From contig JADFYO010000004.1 of NCBI GenBank assembly GCA_015233015.1, positions 33,826 through 97,825 on the forward strand: 64,000 nt of DNA, written 5' to 3'. Below the pieces are notes generated by a model. It was not told the origin of the DNA, searched no databases, and was given only the letters and a program-made list of their open reading frames with translations. Both the position numbers and the translations under genes were made by a program. The stretch is from Nitrospirota bacterium (GTDB lineage: Bacteria > Nitrospirota > Thermodesulfovibrionia > Thermodesulfovibrionales > Magnetobacteriaceae). Below, piece after piece: positions 26,061 to 35,193 of this stretch; the first letter of the stretch is position 1; the number at the start of each line of letters is the position of its first letter.

Positions 26061-27817
26061 AGGCGCTGATATTGCATACAATAGCGGATGTTCGGCACTG
26101 TGTTGACAACTCCCTCTACAAAGGCCGCCTCCTGTTTTGCACTCACTCCAGCGTCGAAGTTTATTTAAAGGATGCGCTTTCAGTGGAATGCAGATGTCTC
26201 AGCAGTTTTTTTTCCAACGAAGAAGTCCTTTGTCTTATGGACAGCGCCTCAGATGCCGTAGATAAAATTCTGGATTCCCTCGATGAACATGTCTCTCCTT
26301 CATTAAACGAACGGTATGGTCTTAAAATGAATTTTTTCCGGTGTCTTTACTCTTACAATGGCAAGCATCAATATCTGGGGTATTTAGTTCTGTCCGGGGC
26401 CATAAGAAAAATATCGGAGATTTTTGATTTGACGGAGATTTCCTTGTTTGATTATAAGTTTGACAAACTTATCGATACAGACAAATCTTTGAGAGACACC
26501 ATCTCTTTACTGTTTAAAAACGTAGATGTCATAACTTATCAAAAGAAGATAGAATCCAAAGGCGGTAAGGTTCTCTTTAATATTGTAAAAAGAATAAGAC
26601 AGAGACCCTTACATTCCGTTGAGAAGCTGGTTGGACAACTTATATTGGAACTGAAGCATAGAGTATTTTCAAAGGGGAAAAAGACCATATTAATTTATGG
26701 ACACTTATATGAGCTGGATTTTTTGATTAATAGACTTGATAAATACAATGTCATATCCTATAACTACAACAGCTGCATCCCTGCCGGATTTAAGTCTAAG
26801 GAATACGTTTCTGACGTGAGTGTCGATTATCGTAATTTTGAAGACGATATCAATGACAGCATTGCGGCTGTGTTCCTCAGTGATTTGAAATCAGATTTCG
26901 ATACAAATATCAATAAATATTTGAATGCTGTCCTGTTGCTTAGAGACATACAGGGGAAATACCCGATTTCTTTAGGAATCTGGGGTAACAGCCCTGTTTA
27001 TGGAATAAAGGCATGTATTGTCGGGTATTTATTATCTGAAGGCATAACAACGCTTGGGGCACAGCACGGCTGTCTTGTTGGAGATTCCTACAAGCCCTGG
27101 CACTTCGATATCGAACTCGACCGATGCACTACATTCATAAGTTACGGCTTTACGGAGGAAGACCTGAAAAGACTCTACCCCGATAAAGTGCAATGCCCGG
27201 AAATTGTCCCGCTCGGCAAAGTAAAACTCCCGAATTTTAAAAAGGCCAACAAAACAATAGACATCCTGTTTCCCCTGCAAAGCAGCACTTCTATGTTCGA
27301 AGGCGGCATGGACGCCACCCTGCCTCATAAGCTCACTGAAAGACAAATAGCAATACTTAATTATTTGAATGGGTTAAAAGGTCTTAAAATTTACGTAAAA
27401 CCATTCATGAACTCAAACTATGACAACTGTTCTGTGCTTCCGGTATTAAAAAAGATGAATAATTTAACGGTGGTTTACGATATGGTATTGTTAGAGTTTC
27501 TGGAGAGGTATCATTCGGCCGCCATAGTTATGGAGCTGCCCTCACAGCCGCTTTTTGAAGTCCTGCATATGGATTCTGAGATATTTCTCATGAACTGCGA
27601 GCTGCATCCATATGAAGACCAGGCGCTGTCCGAGCTGTTAAAGCGTGTCCACTACGCATACGACACAGGGGAATTAATTGCCATGTTAGAATTATATATA
27701 AGCGGCAGGCTCCAAAAGAAGCGTGATCAGACTTTTTTCCATCACTATGTTTACAAAGAACACACAAAGAGAAATATATATAAATTAATTGACCGTCTTA
27801 GTGAAGGCCAGAGATAA
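26051..27817 (+). CDS. Putative surface-carbohydrate transferase (capsule/LIC12162-like)
   Basis: This 588-residue soluble protein has two Rossmann-like halves. The C-terminal half holds TTLGAQHGCLVGDSYKPW (a QHG motif of GT-B type capsule and teichoic-acid transferases), ILFPLQSSTSMF, LKIYVKPFMNSN and AAIVMELPSQPLFEVLHM. These suit an enzyme that uses a nucleotide-activated donor on surface glycans. The TTG start is preceded by AAGGTGAT, and both lie in sequence descended from the decayed radical SAM junction. No family is certain. It resembles 38940-40859 in general layout but not closely in sequence. Confidence 0.55.
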   Translation: MANKALILHTIADVRHCVDNSLYKGRLLFCTHSSVEVYLKDALSVECRCLSSFFSNEEVLCLMDSASDAVDKILDSLDEHVSPSLNERYGLKMNFFRCLYSYNGKHQYLGYLVLSGAIRKISEIFDLTEISLFDYKFDKLIDTDKSLRDTISLLFKNVDVITYQKKIESKGGKVLFNIVKRIRQRPLHSVEKLVGQLILELKHRVFSKGKKTILIYGHLYELDFLINRLDKYNVISYNYNSCIPAGFKSKEYVSDVSVDYRNFEDDINDSIAAVFLSDLKSDFDTNINKYLNAVLLLRDIQGKYPISLGIWGNSPVYGIKACIVGYLLSEGITTLGAQHGCLVGDSYKPWHFDIELDRCTTFISYGFTEEDLKRLYPDKVQCPEIVPLGKVKLPNFKKANKTIDILFPLQSSTSMFEGGMDATLPHKLTERQIAILNYLNGLKGLKIYVKPFMNSNYDNCSVLPVLKKMNNLTVVYDMVLLEFLERYHSAAIVMELPSQPLFEVLHMDSEIFLMNCELHPYEDQALSELLKRVHYAYDTGELIAMLELYISGRLQKKRDQTFFHHYVYKEHTKRNIYKLIDRLSEGQR

Positions 27818-27818
27818 A

Positions 27819-29342
27819 GTGCCGCCGACTGCCGCCGATTCATTTCACAAGAGATATTTATACAAATTAACCACAAACTTTGTCGGCCTTCTCATCGGCC
27901 TTGTATCCCAGACGATTATACCGAGGAGCCTTGGCCCAGGCGCCTATGGCGATTTTAACTATTTAACCGGTTTTTTTGGTCAGCTTATAACATTCCTCGA
28001 GTTAAATACGTCAACCGGATACTTCACCATGCTTTCGAAAAACCCTAAGGACTCAGGTCTGGTTCGTTTCTATATGTCTTTTGGCGTGTTGGTCTGCCTC
28101 TCTGTGTTTTTTATCGTTGGCGCCTCCCACATAACGTCTCTCCATAAGTATATATGGCCGGGCGAACAAATTGGCTTTATTTATCTGGCCGCGGTCTATG
28201 GACTGTTTACATGGACAACACAGATATTCGGCCAAATGACAGACGCCTATGGCCTGACCGTTGCCGCGGAAAAGTCGAAGATGTTTCAGAGGGTTTTTGG
28301 ATTGTGTATTTTGTTGCTGTTATTTATGTCGGGCAGGTTAAATCTTACCGGCTTTTTTTTATATAACTACGCGCTGTTTATTTTTCTTCTCGCAGCCTTT
28401 ATCTTTATTATGCAAAGGAGCGACTTCCCTCTTTTTAAAAAGACAGAATTAACGGCGGAACAGATCAGGCATTATGTAAGGACATCCTACGCCTACAGTC
28501 ATCCACTGTTTGTAATCGGTTTGACGGGAATGCTGGCGAGCATTTTAGATATATGGCTTTTGCAGGTATTTAGCGGGAGTGTGGAACAGGGTTTTTTCGG
28601 TCTGTCAAATCAGATAGGCGCCATGTGTTTCCTGTTTACCGGGGCAATGACGCCGCTTCTGATGAGGGAGTTTTCCATCGTCCATGCTGAAAACGATACA
28701 GGACGAATGAAGGTGCTCTTCGAGAGATACATCCCCCTGATGGTTTCGATAGCCGCTTTTTTCTCGTGCTTTGTCTCAGTCAACGCTGAGAAGGTTATCT
28801 ACATATTCGGCGGCAGGCAGTACAGCGCCGCGTTTTGGGCAGTCGCCGTTATGGCCTTTTTCCCAATTCATCAAACCTATGGACAGTTAGTCGCCTCCGC
28901 ATACTTTGCGATGGGGAAAACCGCCCTGTACAGAAATATTGGGGTTATTATTAGCGCCGCCGGAGTGCCCGTGTCGTTTTTCTTAATAGCATCTCCAAAG
29001 TATTTCGGAGTTGGCGCGGGGGCAATGGGGCTGGCAATTAAGATGGTTGCCATTAACATTATAAGCGTCAACATCCTGCTTTTTTACATATCGAAACCAA
29101 TTGGAATATCCTTTACCAGCTATTTGCGGCATCAGGCGCTTTGCATTGGTTTTATGATTGTAACGGCCTCTGTGACGGCATTAATCGTCAATCATATAAT
29201 GAAGGACAGAATTGTCATTGGATTTCTCATCTCAGGCGTTATCTACACATTTGCCGCCTGTGTGTTCGTCTTTTACGTACCATTTGCCGCAGGGCTGAAA
29301 AAAGATGATATTCAAAAAATACTTAAGATGCTAAGGCGCTGA
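27819..29342 (+). CDS. Polysaccharide flippase (Wzx/MOP superfamily)
   Basis: The protein has 12-14 hydrophobic segments and the MOP-family start YLYKLTTNFVGLLIGLVSQTIIPRSLGPGAYGDFNYL, in which the RxLGPxxYG pattern is diagnostic. It would flip a lipid-linked oligosaccharide to the periplasm. The ORF track begins at a TTG at 27789 inside the preceding gene. The GTG at 27819 lies just after the previous stop with GAAGG upstream, giving 507 residues, but a GTG at 27801 is also possible. A flippase beside an ABC exporter suggests two glycan export routes, or a flippase for a modified side unit. Confidence 0.85.
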   Translation: MPPTAADSFHKRYLYKLTTNFVGLLIGLVSQTIIPRSLGPGAYGDFNYLTGFFGQLITFLELNTSTGYFTMLSKNPKDSGLVRFYMSFGVLVCLSVFFIVGASHITSLHKYIWPGEQIGFIYLAAVYGLFTWTTQIFGQMTDAYGLTVAAEKSKMFQRVFGLCILLLLFMSGRLNLTGFFLYNYALFIFLLAAFIFIMQRSDFPLFKKTELTAEQIRHYVRTSYAYSHPLFVIGLTGMLASILDIWLLQVFSGSVEQGFFGLSNQIGAMCFLFTGAMTPLLMREFSIVHAENDTGRMKVLFERYIPLMVSIAAFFSCFVSVNAEKVIYIFGGRQYSAAFWAVAVMAFFPIHQTYGQLVASAYFAMGKTALYRNIGVIISAAGVPVSFFLIASPKYFGVGAGAMGLAIKMVAINIISVNILLFYISKPIGISFTSYLRHQALCIGFMIVTASVTALIVNHIMKDRIVIGFLISGVIYTFAACVFVFYVPFAAGLKKDDIQKILKMLRR

Positions 29343-29374
29343 TTATGCTATTGTATTAGAGTGAGGTACGGTTT

Positions 29375-30103
29375 ATGATAGCTGCTGTGTTGATGGGAAG
29401 AAAGGGAAGCAAAGGCTTTCCGGGAAAGAATCTGCATCCATTATTTGGTAAACCTCTTGCTTATTTCCCGATGAAGGCCGCACACGATACCCCTGAAATA
29501 GATAAAACATATATATCGACCGACGATGAAAGGCTTATTGCCCTTGCAAATGAAAACTCTGTCGGGGTAATCATAAGACCTCCTGAGCTTTGCACCGACG
29601 CCGCCCTCGGTGAAGACGTTTATAAACACGCATATGGCGTTATCAGGCAGCTCAACCCTGACAAGGAAATAGAACTTATAGTGCTGCTCATGTGTAACGC
29701 GCCGACCATAACCCCTGCCATTATTTCTGAGGGTGTGAAGGTTTTGCGGGAAAATCTGGAGTATGATTCGGCGGTCAGCGTATCGAGGTACAACATGTGG
29801 AGTCCTCTTCGCGCCCGGAAAATCGACTCAGACGGGCTGCTGAAACCCTTTGTCCCTTTTGAGACGTTTGGAGACCCTAAGACGCTGAACTGCGACAGGG
29901 ACTCTCAGGGGGATGTGTGGTTTGCCGACATGGGGGCGTCGATTGTGCGCCCGCGGTGTCTGGAAAACCTCGAGGACGGCCTTCTGCCGCAGAAATGGAT
30001 GGGGCAGAAAATATACCCGCTTCAGCAATGGGGCGGCTTCGATATCGACTACGAATGGCAAATCCCGATGGCGGTATATTGGCTTAAGAAGCATGGGATT
30101 TAA
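29375..30103 (+). CDS. CMP-sugar synthetase (acylneuraminate cytidylyltransferase family)
   Basis: At 242 residues it fits the family that couples CTP with a sugar acid to form a CMP-sugar. The nucleotide-binding start is VLMGRKGSKGFPGKNLHPLFGKPL. IDKTYISTDDERLIALA and the DIDYEWQ near the C-terminus, with its metal-binding Asp, are typical. A GAGGT sequence precedes the ATG. The substrate could be a nonulosonic acid, Kdo-like sugar or another acid. No NeuB/PseI-type synthase is seen in the window, so the substrate must be made elsewhere or be of another type. It is tightly linked to the radical SAM/SPASM gene. Confidence 0.88.
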   Translation: MIAAVLMGRKGSKGFPGKNLHPLFGKPLAYFPMKAAHDTPEIDKTYISTDDERLIALANENSVGVIIRPPELCTDAALGEDVYKHAYGVIRQLNPDKEIELIVLLMCNAPTITPAIISEGVKVLRENLEYDSAVSVSRYNMWSPLRARKIDSDGLLKPFVPFETFGDPKTLNCDRDSQGDVWFADMGASIVRPRCLENLEDGLLPQKWMGQKIYPLQQWGGFDIDYEWQIPMAVYWLKKHGI

Positions 30104-30104
30104 T

Positions 30105-31064
30105 ATGCAAAAAAAAGGCGATACGCTGCATCATGACATAGCCGGTGAGAATATCCTTGACAGCGGCGATGAGAGATTTACCGATTACCGCAGGAAATGG
30201 GAAGAAAACCCTAAGACGCTCGACTGTGGCAGCTTCCCGCTCCATCTCGACATAGAGACTACAAGCGTGTGCAACCTGAGGTGTCCCTTTTGCAGGGCAA
30301 CGGATTTAAGGACTGCGATAAAGCAGGGCTTTATGTCGTGGGAGACATTGAAAAAGGTAATGGACGAGGCAGGGGAGCACGGCCTCTATGCCTGCAAGTT
30401 TAATTTCAGAGGCGAACCGCTGCTGCATAAAGACCTCTTCAAATTTATAAGATATGCAAAGGAAAAGGGCCTCGTCGATGTGTTTTTTAACACAAACGGC
30501 ACGCTCCTGACGGCTGACAAGGCCAAAGGGCTGATAGAAAGCGGACTTGACCGGCTTACGGTGTCGTTTGAGGGTTTTGAGAAAGAGATGTACGAGAAAA
30601 ACCGTGTCGGGGCAAATTTCGAAGAAGTCGTAAAAAACGTCGAAACGCTGAGAGATTTAAAGGCGCAGCTTGGCAGTAAAACTCCAAAGGTACGCATTCA
30701 GGCCGTACTCATCCCCGGATTAAGGGAGCGCCTCGATGATTTCATCGCTTTTTGGAAGGACAAGGTTGACCAGGTATCGTATAATGAGATGCTGGATAAC
30801 ACGCTCACCACAATAAGCCCCGATGCTACAACTCAGCCGTGTCCGTTTCCCTATCAAAGGTTGATGATATTGTGGGATGGAACGATAACCGCGTGTCCCT
30901 ATGACCATAATGGCAAGTTGGCTATGGGCAATATCCATAATGTCTCGATAAAGGAGGCATGGACAACGTTATTAGAGCCTCTCAGAAAACTCCACAAAGA
31001 GTGCCGTGCGCAGGAAATTCAGGCATGTGCCGAATGTCCACAGAGACAAAGCGGGATGTGGTAA
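30105..31064 (+). CDS. Radical SAM/SPASM domain protein
   Basis: From the ATG at 30105 the protein has 319 residues; an in-frame ATG at 30093 is an alternative, and the ORF track start is far inside the upstream gene. C56-x3-C60-x2-C63 (CNLRCPFC) binds the radical SAM cluster, KFNFRGEPLLHKD is the GGEP-like motif, and FNTNGTLL follows. The C-terminus has a SPASM-type cysteine set (CPFPYQRLMI, ACPYD, CRAQEIQACAECPQR) for auxiliary clusters. It starts 2 nt after the CMP-sugar gene, so the two are coupled. It could dehydrogenate or epimerise a sugar or peptide. The substrate is unknown. Confidence 0.87.
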   Translation: MQKKGDTLHHDIAGENILDSGDERFTDYRRKWEENPKTLDCGSFPLHLDIETTSVCNLRCPFCRATDLRTAIKQGFMSWETLKKVMDEAGEHGLYACKFNFRGEPLLHKDLFKFIRYAKEKGLVDVFFNTNGTLLTADKAKGLIESGLDRLTVSFEGFEKEMYEKNRVGANFEEVVKNVETLRDLKAQLGSKTPKVRIQAVLIPGLRERLDDFIAFWKDKVDQVSYNEMLDNTLTTISPDATTQPCPFPYQRLMILWDGTITACPYDHNGKLAMGNIHNVSIKEAWTTLLEPLRKLHKECRAQEIQACAECPQRQSGMW

Positions 31065-31067
31065 GGC

Positions 31068-31430
31068 GTGACGGCTGAAAAATGTTCCAACTCCGCAAGC
31101 GCCGCAAAGACTGACCCCATAGTGGCCGAATTTTTACGCGGCATCGCATCCCTGAATGATCAGATAAGGGAAATATATCTATTCGGTTCGCGAACCCGTA
31201 CGGATTGGCGGCCTGACTCTGATTACGATATATTGATTGTCGCCGATAAAAAAGATCGGCTTATTAAAGATAAACTCTATGACTCTGTGATGGACATATT
31301 ATTGGAAACAGGAAAGCTGGTATCCCTGAAGATATTTCAAACTAACGAATTTATCAGATTAAAGTCAATTCCAACACCGTTTATGGAAAATGTCATGAGA
31401 GAAGGTATTAAACTTGAAATCCTCGGATAA
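31068..31430 (+). CDS. MNT-type nucleotidyltransferase (putative antitoxin of a HEPN/MNT pair)
   Basis: This 120-residue protein has the minimal nucleotidyltransferase signature G40-S41-x10-D52-x-D54 (YLFGSRTRTDWRPDSDYD). In HEPN/MNT modules such proteins neutralise the HEPN toxin, in studied cases by adding AMP groups to it. The start is GTG with TAAGG upstream. It overlaps the next gene by 17 nt, the usual arrangement for these pairs. It lies in the same direction 3 nt after the SPASM gene, embedded in the glycan cluster. Confidence 0.88.
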   Translation: MTAEKCSNSASAAKTDPIVAEFLRGIASLNDQIREIYLFGSRTRTDWRPDSDYDILIVADKKDRLIKDKLYDSVMDILLETGKLVSLKIFQTNEFIRLKSIPTPFMENVMREGIKLEILG

Positions 31431-31818
31431 GGAATTAGTAAAGGGCTACGTTCAAAAGGCACAGAAGAAGCTGGAGGTTGCCAAGAGGCTCTTTACAAAC
31501 GGCGACTATGAAGACTCCGTGTCCCGCTCGTATTATGCTGTGTTTCACGCGGCTCAAGGACTTCTCTTAACCGAAGGTGAGCACGCAAGCACACACAAAG
31601 GTGTGCTGACCCTGTTCAGCCTCTTGTTTGTAAAGACCGGCAGGTTTATGAAAAACTTAGGTAAATATTTGTCGAATTTAAAAGACGACAGAGAAAGCGG
31701 CGATTATGAGATTTTCTCATATATCGACGAGGACACAGCAGATACGGCACTAAGAGAGGCCGAAGAGTTTATCAATCAAACCATCTTATACCTACAGAAA
31801 ACGGGACTAATGGATTAA
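31414..31818 (+). CDS. HEPN domain protein (putative toxin of a HEPN/MNT pair)
   Basis: This 134-residue helical protein has SRSYYAVFHAAQ, with Arg38-x6-His45, the R-x4-6-H motif seen in HEPN ribonucleases. The start is TTG with AGAAGG upstream, inside the end of the MNT gene, so translation is coupled. HEPN/MNT pairs act as toxin-antitoxin or phage-defence modules. Whether this HEPN is an active RNase cannot be told. It is the last plus-strand gene before a convergent minus-strand set. Confidence 0.85.
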   Translation: MKSSDKELVKGYVQKAQKKLEVAKRLFTNGDYEDSVSRSYYAVFHAAQGLLLTEGEHASTHKGVLTLFSLLFVKTGRFMKNLGKYLSNLKDDRESGDYEIFSYIDEDTADTALREAEEFINQTILYLQKTGLMD

Positions 31819-31836
31819 AATATATGACCGCAAGTG

Positions 31837-32487
31837 CTACCTATCGAGGGCATTTATTACATCGTGAAGTTCGGTCAGGTCATTAATCCTGATACAGGTC
31901 ACACCGTTAAATATATCAACATCTCCCCTTTCTCTGGCGATAAACGGGACTAGGTTCGACCGTGCTGCCTTGTAGTCGCTCATTGCGTCGCCGACATAAA
32001 CCGCTTTGCCGGGGCTTACGCCATGCGTGTCGAGGATTTCCTTTACAATTGCGGCCTTCTTTTTTGGGGCACCGTGGACTGCCTTAAAATACTCATCCAT
32101 ATGTCTGCGTCTTATTATCTGCTCTATCTCTCCCTGCGGTGTGGCGGTTGAAACAAAACACTGATAAACGCTCCGGGCGAAGTTATCCAGAAACTCCCTC
32201 GCCCCCCTCACAAACGGCGCAATAGAGACCTCATCCACAACAAGGCCGGCAAATTCCCCGCAAAGGGCATCAAACCGCTCACCAGTGAGCGGCCTCTCTA
32301 AGATATGTTCATAAATATAGCGAAACTTGTCGAACCTCGACACCCCCGCGTTTTGCAGGTGAAACTCAACGACCCTGTCCATAACGTCCTGCCCCTCAGG
32401 CTCAAAGAGCTTAGCAAATGCCCGCGTTTTTATATCGACCGATTCAACAAGTACACCGTCAAAATCAAAAATTATAGAGTTGATCAT
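31837..32487 (-). CDS. HAD-family hydrolase (phosphoglycolate phosphatase-like)
   Basis: The protein starts with the HAD motif I (IIFDFDGVLVES), has VSTATPQGE as motif II, a Lys in APKKKAAIVKE, and YVGDAMSDYKAA as motif IV, in the order of subfamily I phosphatases with an alpha-helical cap. It should remove phosphate from a small sugar phosphate. The start is the ATG at 32487 with AGGGAT 5 nt upstream; the ORF track uses the TTG one codon earlier. Last gene of a four-gene minus-strand set, which suggests a sugar-acid or hydroxyacid phosphate as substrate. Confidence 0.85.
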   Translation of the reverse strand: MINSIIFDFDGVLVESVDIKTRAFAKLFEPEGQDVMDRVVEFHLQNAGVSRFDKFRYIYEHILERPLTGERFDALCGEFAGLVVDEVSIAPFVRGAREFLDNFARSVYQCFVSTATPQGEIEQIIRRRHMDEYFKAVHGAPKKKAAIVKEILDTHGVSPGKAVYVGDAMSDYKAARSNLVPFIARERGDVDIFNGVTCIRINDLTELHDVINALDR

Positions 32488-32527
32488 CAAATCCCTGGAT
32501 TAATCATCAAATAACCCTAATGGCATT

Positions 32528-33187
32528 CTAACCATCAAACAAGCCTACAACGGTGCAGGGAGCGCTGTCAAGTCCTTCTATACGCAGGGGAAGCACTACG
32601 ACTTCCCTCAATGATTCAAGCTCCATTGACAGGTTCATATCCTCAATCAGTAAAATCGTGGCGTTTCGCCCGCCGGGGTCTAAAAATGCCCTATGTGTAT
32701 GCCTTCCCAACTGACGGTCAGCATATGGGGATACAGATATCCAGTCTAACCCTACTGCGCGCAGATGTGGATATGTGCTTCGTAAATAAAGCCCCACTTC
32801 CGGGTCAATACCGGGATTTGATTTAACATATGCCTCCTCGTGCCTGCGTTTGCCCCAGTTTGATTGTATAAGCAGGAGGTCTGTTTGGGGCATTATCTCA
32901 AGAGGCAATTTTATAACCTCCGATGGTTCTAACGAAACGCTCAGTACCTGGGGATTTTTAAAAAACCAAAACTCTGGCGGATACTCATAAACCTTCATGC
33001 CATTATCGAAAAAATGATTTGGTGCGTCCACATGCGTACCCCAGTGGTTTTCCATCGTAAATGAGGAGACATTTGCGGTGTCCCCGGCGGCGATTGATTT
33101 ACGCATTTTAATGTCAAGGGATTTCGTCCCGCCGTAAACGGGGTTATCTTTTTCTGCCAGCGCGTATGAGAGGTATTCGTATCTCAC
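32528..33187 (-). CDS. Cyclase-family (kynurenine formamidase-like) metal-dependent hydrolase
   Basis: At 219 residues it has the cyclase-family motif HWGTHVDAPNHF (HxGTHxDxPxH), whose His and Asp residues bind metal, plus LLIQSNWGKRR and AVGLDWISVSPY. Members hydrolyse amides, lactones or similar bonds of small metabolites. The GTG start overlaps the stop of the upstream SDR gene by 4 nt (GTGA), so they are coupled. It is probably part of the same small pathway rather than tryptophan breakdown, since no other kynurenine gene is near. Confidence 0.85.
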   Translation of the reverse strand: MRYEYLSYALAEKDNPVYGGTKSLDIKMRKSIAAGDTANVSSFTMENHWGTHVDAPNHFFDNGMKVYEYPPEFWFFKNPQVLSVSLEPSEVIKLPLEIMPQTDLLLIQSNWGKRRHEEAYVKSNPGIDPEVGLYLRSTYPHLRAVGLDWISVSPYADRQLGRHTHRAFLDPGGRNATILLIEDMNLSMELESLREVVVLPLRIEGLDSAPCTVVGLFDG

Positions 33188-34095
33188 ATCAGGTCAGAGG
33201 GACTGGTTTTCAATGATATCTCGTTATATAATTCGTGTATCGTCTCGAGAATACCCTGTCCAAGGTCAACATAGGTGCGGGAGGTCAACCGCCGGCCGAG
33301 TTTCGGGGCAAATGAATAAGGGGTTATCTCGTAGTGCAGGCCGCTGTTTGGCGGGAGAAATTCGAGTTCGATCTTATTGTCGAACATCTCCTTTATCATG
33401 AGCAGGAGGTCTTTTATCCTCATCTTTTGGTAGCCAGTTATGATTATGTGCTGATTAGCGAACTCCTCGTCAAGTATCTCGACACTGCCTCTTGCCGCGT
33501 CGTGGACATGGACATATTCCCTGAGTTCTTCGCCGTCGCCGTGGCGGGTTATCTTCCCTTCTTCAAGTGCCTGCGTTAACATTGAATGGATGTAGTTTGT
33601 GCTGTCCGCCCGTGGGCCATAGAGTGAGCCGAAACGCAGTATCGTATAGGGCAGACCAAAAAGCTCCCTGTAGTTTTCGATTAACAGCTCACAGGCCTGT
33701 TTGGTGCTTCTGTATATGGAACCTGCCTTAGAATAAACGTAAAGAGAACTGGCAAAGACAAATCTCTTTACGTCTGCCTTTCGACACGCCTCCAGTATGA
33801 TAGTGTTTCCAAGTATGTTGCTTCTGACGCTATCAAGTGGCTTATTGCTTGCCTCGTCTATGTCGGCGATACCGGCAAAGTTATAGACGTAATCACACCC
33901 GTTTACAACCGCCTCAACTGCCCGCTCATCTAAGATGTCGCCGATTACCATTTGCTGTGAGCCGATCAAATAACGGGATTGTCTTATGTCATAAATAAAC
34001 ACCTCATAGCCTGAGGCGTCAAGCACATCCGCCACATGGCTTCCCATGAAGCCCGCTCCGCCAAATACCGCAACCCTGTTTGCCTGACTTGGCAT
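33184..34095 (-). CDS. NAD-dependent epimerase/dehydratase (extended SDR)
   Basis: An extended short-chain dehydrogenase with VFGGAGFMGSH for NAD binding, a YVYNFAGIADI region, ASSLYVYS with the active-site Ser, and Y-x3-K at about 128-132 (YRSTK). Such enzymes epimerise or dehydrate nucleotide sugars. I took the ATG at 34095, giving 303 residues; the ORF track TTG at 34110 has its purine-rich stretch too close. It overlaps the dehydrogenase gene by a few nt or abuts it, consistent with one operon. Confidence 0.87.
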   Translation of the reverse strand: MPSQANRVAVFGGAGFMGSHVADVLDASGYEVFIYDIRQSRYLIGSQQMVIGDILDERAVEAVVNGCDYVYNFAGIADIDEASNKPLDSVRSNILGNTIILEACRKADVKRFVFASSLYVYSKAGSIYRSTKQACELLIENYRELFGLPYTILRFGSLYGPRADSTNYIHSMLTQALEEGKITRHGDGEELREYVHVHDAARGSVEILDEEFANQHIIITGYQKMRIKDLLLMIKEMFDNKIELEFLPPNSGLHYEITPYSFAPKLGRRLTSRTYVDLGQGILETIHELYNEISLKTSPSDLM

Positions 34096-34096
34096 A

Positions 34097-35011
34097 TTAT
34101 AATTTACCAAGCCCCTTCAACAGGTTTTCCGTAGATAGCAGCTCCATTTCAACGCGCGATTCAACCGCGTATGAGCCTATGTGAGGGGTGAGAATGGTGT
34201 TCCTTAACTCCCGCAGCCTGCCGTCATATGGCTCTCGCCCGAACACGTCTATGGCCGCGCCGCCAAGTCGTCCGCTTTTTAAACTCTCAAACAGAGCGTC
34301 TTCATCGACCACCCCGCCGCGTGCCACGTTTATGAGCCAGCTGCCTTTTCTCATCAGAGCAATCTCATCTGCTCCCAAGATCAGATCCTTCGTGTTGACA
34401 TGAATAATTACTATATCGGCAAAGTCGAGAAGCTCATGCAGGGATAACTTTTTTACATGCTGAAACGGCTCGTCCCCGACAAACGGGTCGGTAAATGCTA
34501 TGGCACATCCTAATGACTGTAACAATGACGCAGATGCCCTACCAATGCGGCCAAAGCCGATGATTCCGACGTTTTTCCCGATTAGCAGATTACCCATGAG
34601 TTTTTCCCACTTACCGGCCCTGATGGCGGAGTCCATTTCGCTGATTTTTCTGAGGAGATTTAATATCAGGCCGGCGGTCAGTTCAGCAACGGCGCGCGTG
34701 GGGGCGTCGGGTGTGTTAAAGACCTCTACGCCAAGCCCTTTGGCCGCTTCCATATCAACATTGTCAAGCCCTGTGCCGCATCTGGAGATAACCTTCAATC
34801 CAGGCAGGCCCTCAAGCACATCGGCACTAAGGGGTTCAGTCCCTGCGATAATGCCGGCTGAGCCGAGGCAGAGTTCGATAATCTCTTCTTTTTTTAGTTT
34901 TCGCCCGTACGGGTTTAGTGCAATTTCAAAGTCAGAACGCAGAGGTGCCAGCGGCTTGTCATCGTACTTGCCGAAGGACGATGTCGTTATAGATATTTTT
35001 GCCTTTTTCAA
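34097..35011 (-). CDS. D-isomer-specific 2-hydroxyacid dehydrogenase (SerA-like)
   Basis: This 304-residue protein has the NAD-binding VGIIGFGRIGRASASLL, catalytic Arg in INVARGGVVDEDAL, Glu in GREPYD and His in LTPHIGSYA. It interconverts a 2-hydroxyacid and a 2-keto acid. It lacks the C-terminal regulatory domain of long SerA, so it may not serve serine synthesis. It is the first gene of the minus-strand set; the start is a TTG with AGAAG upstream and no in-frame ATG is near. With the HAD phosphatase and cyclase-family enzyme it suggests conversion of a phosphorylated hydroxyacid. Confidence 0.87.
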   Translation of the reverse strand: MKKAKISITTSSFGKYDDKPLAPLRSDFEIALNPYGRKLKKEEIIELCLGSAGIIAGTEPLSADVLEGLPGLKVISRCGTGLDNVDMEAAKGLGVEVFNTPDAPTRAVAELTAGLILNLLRKISEMDSAIRAGKWEKLMGNLLIGKNVGIIGFGRIGRASASLLQSLGCAIAFTDPFVGDEPFQHVKKLSLHELLDFADIVIIHVNTKDLILGADEIALMRKGSWLINVARGGVVDEDALFESLKSGRLGGAAIDVFGREPYDGRLRELRNTILTPHIGSYAVESRVEMELLSTENLLKGLGKL

Positions 35012-35193
35012 ATTAATTTCTTCTCAGGTCAATACTTCCAGCTATACTATCACATTAACTATGGAAATATCTACGTGGAGAGGCCGTACATATTGATAAA
35101 ATCTCATATAATCAATTATACTTCGCATGATGCCTCGCATTAAGAATGGTTCTATCATAACCCCGATTGCCTGGTATGCGTCAGGAGGTATTG

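Noticed and set aside
29375-35011. Phosphonate/phosphinothricin-type pathway (CMP transferase, 2-hydroxyacid dehydrogenase, radical SAM)
   Set aside because: No PEP mutase, phosphonopyruvate decarboxylase or enolase-like partner is visible, so the similarity in gene types is not enough.
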